A stretch of DNA of 64,000 nt from positions 177,398,247 to 177,462,246 of the forward strand of contig CP136064.1 in assembly GCA_032622095.1 (NCBI GenBank), read 5' to 3'. The translations under genes were made by a program, and so were the position numbers. Below the pieces are notes generated by a model. That model was not told where the DNA came from and made no database searches. It saw only the letters and a program-made list of their open reading frames with translations. Source of the DNA: Siphonodentalium dalli. Its lineage: Eukaryota; Mollusca; Scaphopoda; Gadilida; Siphonodentaliidae. Of this stretch, positions 57,219 through 64,000 are shown one piece after another; the first letter of the stretch is position 1, and each line of letters starts with the position of its first letter.

Positions 57219-58929
57219 GGGATCTACTAAAAGACGGGACGGGACGATTTTCCGGAACGGGACGGAACGATTTGTCTAAAAGACGTGACGGGACGGAACG
57301 AATATTTAAAAGTCATTTTATTTGGAAATGAAAGAGTTTAGAGGCACAAACATGATCTCAACTTGTTTATTGGTATCTACTCTATACGAATGTGATGTTT
57401 TCCCGGTAAAATTGAGCGTATGCTGAACGGTGCGCGTTCGAATAACGAAGCGTCGAAATTAGGGAAATTTATCACTTCTGGGACGATAATCTAAACACTA
57501 AAAGTCATATTTCGTTTACATTTTCATGTTTGGGTGACGGATTATTGCAGAAAATGTTTGTCTAATATATACTAAATAGTAAAATAGAAGTTTGCACTTG
57601 TTTGCTGCTGATAAAAGTAGTGTTTTTATCGACGGGACGATGACATCCGCATTCTTGAAAAATCTGCATTCCGCCGAACGAAAATCGTCGAAAATCTTAA
57701 CAGAAAAACTCGCATTTCGTTCACATTTTCATGTTTGGGTGACGGATTTTTGCAGAAAATGTTAGTCTAATGTATACTAAATAGTAAAATAGAAGTTTGA
57801 ACTTGTTTTCTGATGGTAAAAGTAGTGTTTCTGTTAAGATTTTCGACGATTTTCGTTCGGCGGAATGGAGATTTTTCAAGAATGGAGGTGTCATCGTCCC
57901 GTCGATACAAACACTACTTTTATCAGCAGAAAACAAGTGCAACCTCTATTTTACTATTTAGTATATATTAGACTAACATTTTCTGCAAAAATCCGTCAAC
58001 CAAGCATGAAAATGTGAACGAAATGCTAGTTTTTCTGTTAAGATTTTCGATTTTAGTTCGGCGGAATGGAGATTTTTCAAGAATGGAGGTGTCATCGTCC
58101 CGTCGATAAAAACACTACTTTTACCATCAGAAAACAAGTTCAAACTTCTATTTTACTATTTAGTATATATTAGACTAACATTTTCTGCAAAAATCCGTCA
58201 CCCAAACATGAAAATGTGAACGAAATGCGAGTTTTTCTGTTAAGATTTTCGAAGATTTTCGTTCGGCGGAATGGAGATTTTTCAAGAATGGAGGTGTCAT
58301 CGTCCCGTCGATAAAAACACTACTTTTACCATCAGAAAACAAGTTCAAACTTCTATTTTACTATTTAGTATATATTAGACTAACATTTTCTGCAAAAATC
58401 CGTCACCCAAACATGAAAATGTGAACATAATGCTAGTTTTTCTGTTAAGATTTTCGACGATTTTCGTTCGGCGGAATGGAGATTTTTCAAGAATGGAGGT
58501 GTCATCGTCCCGTCGATAAAAACACTACTTTTACCATCAGAAAACAAGTTCAAACTTCTATTTTACTATTTAGTATATATTAGACTAACATTTTCTGCAA
58601 TAATCCGTCACCCAAACATGAAAATGTAAACGAAATATGACTTTTAGTGTTTAGATTATCGTCCCAGAAGTGATAAATTTCCCTAATTTCGACGCTTCGT
58701 TATTCGAACGCCCACCGTTCAGCATACGCTCAATTTTATCGGGAAAACATCACATTCGTATAGAGTAGTCGATACCAATAAACATGTTGAGACCATGTTT
58801 GTGCCTCTAAACTCTTTCATTTTTCGAATAAAATGACTTTTAAATATTCGTTCCGTCCCGGGACGTCTTTTAGACAAATCGTTCCGTCCCGTCCCGGAAA
58901 ATCGTCCGTCCCGTCTTTTAGTAGATCCC
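57219..58929. mobile_element. 1.7-kb non-autonomous element with 8-bp target duplication
   Basis: Long inverted arms start GGGATCTACTAAAAGACGGG and are flanked by AATAAAAC at 57211-57218 and 58930-58937. Subterminal GGGACGGAACGA words repeat. The interior is built of about 204-bp units, roughly two in one orientation and four in the other (starts 57831, 58035, 58237, 58442). The 8-bp duplication fits hAT, P or Merlin; the GG start favours Merlin slightly. Non-coding. Confidence 0.85.
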
Positions 58930-59204
58930 AATAAAACAATAATATTATCTTGAGGACGTTACCATGTCTGATTATGGTTTTCTTGTACATCTAGTTGGTG
59001 AAAATGTAGTGAATCGTGGATGCCGGAATAATCCTGAGTAACTCATGGGGTCTGTTCGCGCTGGTACACGAGCATCTGTTACGCCCTCCATCCGCTAGGG
59101 ACCTTAACTCAATTGAATTGTTTTTCGAAAGTTTAAAATTTGTATATGCAATAAATGTATTGATATCCATTTATATGTAATAAAACTATTTGACTTTGAC
59201 TTTA
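58930..59204. other. Short unannotated gap
   Basis: Ends with ATGTAATAAAACTATTTGAC just before the next element. Nothing else recognised. Confidence 0.4.
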
Positions 59205-59679
59205 TACAGCCTGTTCTCGTAAAAAATAACCACACACAATGCACATGATGCAACGGGCGTGTTTTAATGAGCGAAATACGCTAATGTTGGATTTATTTAA
59301 CCGCAATATACGCTGTATATGGACGTCAAACGCGTTTTATAAAAAAGCCCTTATTGGGATTTTTTTTTTTTTTTTTTGCCCAGTAAGCTGAATATAAATT
59401 TGAGTAAATTAGGCTCATATCGAACAGGGCATCTTTAATTTATATGTAATGTTAACAACATTGTACTATTGAGAAATAAAATATGTTTACATCAAACTCA
59501 AATTCAGCGTTAAGCAATGGAAATGTAATGCATTACTTTTTAAAGTAATGGTAAGCATTACATCTCATTTTGGAAGTAATGGTAATGGTAAAGTAAAAAA
59601 ATGTCAAGGAATGGTAATGGTAATGCATTTGATTATAAAGTAATGGACCCGTCCCCGGCGTTAACCTTAAAACTATTGA

Positions 59680-60120
59680 AATTATGTTTATGCACATATC
59701 ATCCCCATAATGGAATGTGGAGATGTAGTATGGGACAATGCGACACAATTAAAAACGGTTAACGAAACTTGACCGTGTACAAACCGATGCTGTTATAGAA
59801 ACACATCCGGTCTGACAAGTTCTGTATCGAACGAGAGTCGTGTTGAGTTAGAATGGTCGTCATTAATTTTGCTGACAGGAGAGCATGTCACAAGTGTGAC
59901 AATATTCACACAGGGCTGCAAATTAATGATAGAATAGACCCTTAATATTTATCAGATGTCCTGCCATCATCTGTTCAAGAACATGTAAATTATTCAGTCC
60001 GACGCCCACTTAGATTAAGAAATGATCTACATCGCAATAATCATACGATATATATTCATACCCCCCAAAAAGAATTAATTTCAACTATGTTAAATTCGAT
60101 GAAACTCCAGCCTGTGTAAT
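59680..60120 (+). pseudogene. LINE reverse transcriptase C-terminal scrap, plus strand
   Basis: Reads IIPIMECGDVVWDN, then ADRRACHKCDNIHTGLQIND and SDVLPSSVQEHVNYSVRRPL in shifting frames with stops. This is the usual order at the C-terminus of Jockey-like RTs. Old and dead. Confidence 0.7.
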
Positions 60121-60209
60121 GTGACCATAGTGAAGCGTAATTAACAAACCACAGCTAAACCACAAGCATATTGAAATATTTGGTGATATGAATACTATTT
60201 TGAAAAGCT

Positions 60210-60360
60210 GTTCATTTAGGGTCAAGCTTCGAAGTCTTGCAAATGTCTCTTCATAATGTTAATGAGTTCGAGACGTGATGTGCGGTAAGCGCTGCATTCT
60301 AAAAGAAAGTGCTTTTCGTCTTCTATAGCACCATCGGACCAAAATATACATGTACATAGT
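60210..60360 (-). pseudogene. LINE ORF2 terminal zinc-module scrap, minus strand
   Basis: Reads CTCIFWSDGAIEDEKHFLLE followed by C-SAYRTSRLELI and a stop near 60225. The C-x-C...H-x4-C pattern and EDEKHFLLEC are typical of the last domain of Jockey-like LINEs. With the plus-strand scrap at 59680-60120 it is the other half of a rearranged element, or a separate relic. Confidence 0.65.
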
Positions 60361-61120
60361 CTCTGTTCCAAATACGTCGGCTGTTGTGTGTGGCGTCCTT
60401 TTTCAATTATGTGCGGATAAAATGAATTGCACTGTAGAAGTAATAATGTTTACATACAAAAACATACCTTGTAGCAAAAATGTCCGATTGGACACCAAAT
60501 ATTTCAGAATTTCCCAAGCCAATGTTTACGCTCAGCAGCAAAACAAATTTAAATACTTGCCTCCACCAACATTCGTACCACACAGCCATCGCGAAAATGA
60601 TCCACAAAACTCTCATTATTGTCGATCATTTTGGGCAACATAAGAAAGGACACTCTTTATAAGAGGCGATCATAGGAATTGTTCTAGGGTGAAAAAATTC
60701 AAAACTTCTTAAAACATCATCTTTTGTAAAGTTGATACCTGATGGTTACTAAACGATATATCCTCATGGAAATGGGTTCATATTTTACCTAACTATTCAC
60801 ATGGAAACATATTAAACTTATTTTATTCTGATAAAGCCCATAGTGGACTTATACTCGTTATTCCGTTGGATGGCCGAGGCCACAGTGAAAACATAATATA
60901 AAGAGCATACCGGTACATCTGGTAAGTGGTGAGTTTATTGGTGTTATTATCCAGTCTGTTGTGAAAATAAGCACAATGTGGGCTTATATGGAAATTGTTC
61001 CATATAGGGTTGTTTTAATAACCAGCCTCTATGCCCATATAGAACGTATTTGTGTGTTCAAATAACGCCAATAAGAACCTATTTCACGCAATTATAAAAT
61101 AAGCCCACGAGAACAGGCTG

Positions 61121-62480
61121 TATTAAAATATCCTATTAATGGACCCATGGGTCCGATATAATTACTTGCTGGTATATGAAACCTACGGATGCATGGTGGT
61201 TTTATGGTGCCCAATCGGACAAGGCATCTTTTATTCTTATCATATTGGATAAAACCCCGAGGGTGTGCTAGTAATTCCTATAGAATAAAAGGGCGACCAT
61301 TATTTACAGAGCATACTATTTCTGAATTGCCTAATTGGTCGTTATATTATTATCCCATGTTTTGGCTACTAAGTTACCCAGGTTCGCTGAAACTGGTAAT
61401 TCGTTACCCATGCATGTTGGTGAAAGTATCGTTTATAGATCACGTGACATTAGATTAACTAGAATCGGCCTCACGCACCTGTAACTTGTAACGTGTGTTG
61501 CCGATCTTGTCATTGCAATTTGCCATTGTCAACGAAAGTCACCTGATTCACGTGACCATTCTGCCTACACGTACACGGACAAACCGTTTAGAAGTTTTGT
61601 GTCAAACGTGTAGCAAAGAGGAATATTCCAATCTCCTGATAACATCTTCTATAGTGAGAAGCAAACGCTATTTAGGCAGTAGGAAAATATATGATAATGT
61701 ATTGTGTCTGTTCGGAAATGTTATATATTGTTTGCAGTCAATTACGCATATTGGCTGTCGAGCTGTCAGTGTCTACCACCGGATTATTTTTATAGTTTAT
61801 ATGTTCTGCTACCAGTTGGTCCCTAGTTGGGCCGATATTTCAAAACGTGTAGCATTGGCGCCGTAACATCAATTGACTTTTTCTGCCAAATGCATATCCA
61901 TATAGCAATACCATAGTAACGCATGGTACAGGTTACATGTTTACGTGTGGCTGAACCTGGCTAATATGGCGATATTAATAACGGTGAAATGTTTGTGTTC
62001 TCAATACAGTCTCAATGGGAGACTTAGTGTTATTTATTTGTTTTCTGCCTAACGTACCGGAAAATGTAGGAAAATATGGAAAAAAAATGTAAAAATTCAA
62101 AACAATCTGTCAATTTTATGTCAACCTTTGTCTTAAATTTAGTGAACGAAATAACGTTCTGTTATATCCCACCAACTAGATGCGATGTTTCACATTCAGC
62201 GAACCTGGGTAACAAAATACAAGTTTAAAATAAGTGTTCTACTTTTATCCCAATAATGTAAAGCAAAAAACTATATTTATTTAAGCTACTATACAACCGT
62301 AGCTTCTGAAGAGTACTTACTGTGTGGAAACTATTAGGCGTTTGGGGTGTGGCCCAGGATGTTTTGAAATCTACTATGGTACCATTGTAATGTCACTGAA
62401 GAGCGTTTGTGTAAAGTTTGTACGCATATTTGTATATGGTCGAGACCGATAAGGGGTGCGTATACCACCGCGACAGGATG
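61121..62480. other. Gene-free; possible small element at 61373-62213
   Basis: A 19-bp perfect inverted pair, GTTACCCAGGTTCGCTGAA (61373-61391) and its complement (62195-62213), may be the ends of an 841-bp element. No coding content is convincing; a 123-codon ORF at 61495 lacks domains. Confidence 0.45.
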
Positions 62481-63500
62481 TCACAAGGTCCGGAATTGGT
62501 CCAGCTGGTGGTGACTTAACTTAGTTTTCTTTCTGTGTACTGTGTATATATCGATTTGAATATGGTGCGGCCTAGTTACCTTGTTAGTGCTTGTATGGAT
62601 TCCTAGCTTTTGCTGTAGTCTGCCAAATTGGAAGGTTTATACTACGGGTTCAACGCTTGCGTCTATGGGTGGTGCAATGCCCGCCTGCGGAATGTGCGAC
62701 AGAGCATGTTGACCTGGGAAAAGTGTGATTTAATACGGATAGCGCAGCCGCGATCGAGGCCAAGAATTGACTGTTTTTGGTTTTCTTCTTATTTTGTACT
62801 ATTTTATTTCTGCGAGTGTATTGTATTGTAAGTATTTTCCTAAGTTGATATTGCTAATGTTAGTAAGAATATAATTGTGCGAGAATCTTCAGGCGGCGAA
62901 ACAAGTTGATATTGACATTGTTTACTATGTAATATGGATTTCTTTTCATTTTGTCATCATTGACCATATCTCGCATGCACGTGGTCGCGTAATCTCGCAT
63001 GCGTGTGGTCGGAATGCATGTACAATTGTAGTATATATTTATTTTTATCTTTTTGCTTGAAAGATTTAACATTGTTTATTGTGTGTATGTAGTATATGAT
63101 GTATTTTATGTAAGTCGCGCGTATGTGGTCTACTTACATTGTCTGTCCGTTTGTATGTGATATGGCCGCTTCTGCTACTCAATCATAATAATTTAGACTA
63201 CCCAGCACATAGGTTTTGTATTAATACATTATTTAATTTGTTGTTCTTTCAGCTTCCAAGAAGGTCTTTTAATATATATACTTTGCAAGATTGGTGGTGA
63301 CGTTATTTTCCCGAAAGAGTATGGGACGAAGAATGCTTCTCAAATGCCGATCCCATCTCATGAATGAAGTTTGATGCTAAGACACAAATGCAACACCAAC
63401 CGTGGTATATGCCAACGACGCTCAGTTTAGAGGTGGGTAACGCTAATTGTAATTCAATTGAGTATTTGTCACTAAAAACAAGCATTCTGATTGGCCGAGA
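62481..63500. other. Gene-free stretch
   Basis: Contains CATGCACGTGGTCGCGTAAT and a variant CATGCGTGTGGTCGG near 62970-63015. Nothing else recognised. Confidence 0.4.
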
Positions 63501-63529
63501 GCGGCTAACTTTCGTTTTCGATTCACCGA

Positions 63530-63725
63530 CATCGGCCGCTTCAGCGTGCATCAAATCTGAATGTAGCACGGTCAAATTGCATCGGCGCAGAACGAATAGC
63601 GAAACGAGCACACCCGCGCGTTGTTGTCTATAGATAACGTTCATCGGCCGCTTCAGCGTGCATCAAATCTGAATGTGGCACGATACAATTTCATCGGCGC
63701 AGAACGGAGTAGCGAAACGAGCCAA
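63530..63725. repeat. 112-bp direct duplication
   Basis: CATCGGCCGCTTCAGCGTGC starts at 63530 and again at 63642; each copy runs about 80 bp to GAAACGAGC with a few differences. Non-coding as far as I can tell. Confidence 0.75.
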
Positions 63726-63954
63726 ACCGCCCCCACAGGAAATGGTTACGGACCAGTGTTCCGAGTAACGCAATGAACAAACCCAAATGATTTGTGCACG
63801 GTGACAACGGCGAAATGAAAGTCTCGATTCGTGTCATGAAAGTGACTAAATGATACTTTTTATACAGTTTTTTTTGCAAATTCCTTGCTAGATTGAATTA
63901 CAATGGAGATAAACGTACCCTGTTTCGTTGTACATTCTGGGATTCGAGCATGAA

Positions 63955-64000
63955 AACAGTTTGTGAACTCGCCGGCAAGCCGGCTCGTTCACAAACTGTT
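63955..64000. repeat. Strong hairpin at the window edge
   Basis: AACAGTTTGTGAAC (63955-63968) pairs perfectly with GTTCACAAACTGTT (63987-64000). The loop holds a further GCCGGC-AA-GCCGGC pairing. It may be the end of an inverted-repeat element running past the window. Confidence 0.75.

Larger units (their letters stand above)
59207..61120. mobile_element. TA-flanked element with CAGCCTGTTCTCGT ends
   Basis: The 14-bp ends CAGCCTGTTCTCGT are perfect inverted repeats, bounded by TA at 59205-59206 and 61121-61122, the Tc1/mariner-type target. Further subterminal inverted similarity is weak. No transposase is present; the interior holds two LINE scraps and TTATATGG-rich repeats near 60985. Confidence 0.65.

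Overview
This window is eukaryotic, AT-rich and built almost entirely of transposable elements. I found no convincing single-copy host gene, tRNA, rRNA or CRISPR array. Several dispersed repeats (a stem with GGGGGAC followed by CGTCCGTCCG runs, a GACGTTAAACC-containing tail, an element opening with TAGCTGATGTGCCCG) resemble ones I associate with mollusc genomes. A mollusc or other lophotrochozoan is my best guess; the species is not resolved.

Region 1 (1343-20725) is the main find: a Ty3/Gypsy-like retrotransposon on the + strand with three coding blocks. Gag (2650-5835) has a ComEA-like helix-hairpin-helix at its N-terminus, a proline-rich repeat region, a retrotransposon Gag domain and a CCHC knuckle. 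Pol lies in the -1 frame and is reached through a canonical TTTAAAC slippery site with a short downstream stem. It encodes protease, RT, RNase H and integrase, and ends in a PHD finger. A third intact ORF (16474-18999) carries a zinc-finger-like motif and a TatD-type metal-dependent nuclease domain with its metal ligands preserved. Two later insertions break pol: a 4.56-kb element with a 9-bp target duplication just before the protease active site, and a 1.56-kb piggyBac-like element with TTAA duplication inside RT. Near-identical 0.95-kb direct repeats bound the unit, but they do not behave as textbook LTRs.

Region 2 (20726-30510) holds diverged 170-bp tandem repeats, a 4.95-kb element with 1.5-kb inverted arms full of ATGGCGGCC motifs, and a broken LINE RT gene flanked by inverted satellite-like repeats. 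Region 3 (30840-39230) has a palindrome of two head-to-head, broken ORF1-like genes, and a foldback element into which a 5'-truncated but otherwise open LINE EN-RT gene inserted with a 126-bp target duplication.

Region 4 (39231-64000) is mostly gene-free. It carries small inverted-repeat elements (45928-46479, 56677-57160, 57219-58929, 59207-61120), a 122-bp tandem array (43666-44735), a degraded minus-strand Jockey-like LINE (49231-51190), older LINE scraps and a strong hairpin at the window's end.

By nesting, the Gypsy-like element predates its two DNA-element insertions, and the foldback element predates the LINE inside it. The three retrotransposon proteins would form one system: Gag particle, frameshifted Pol with a possible chromatin-reading integrase, and a nuclease-like accessory protein of unknown role.
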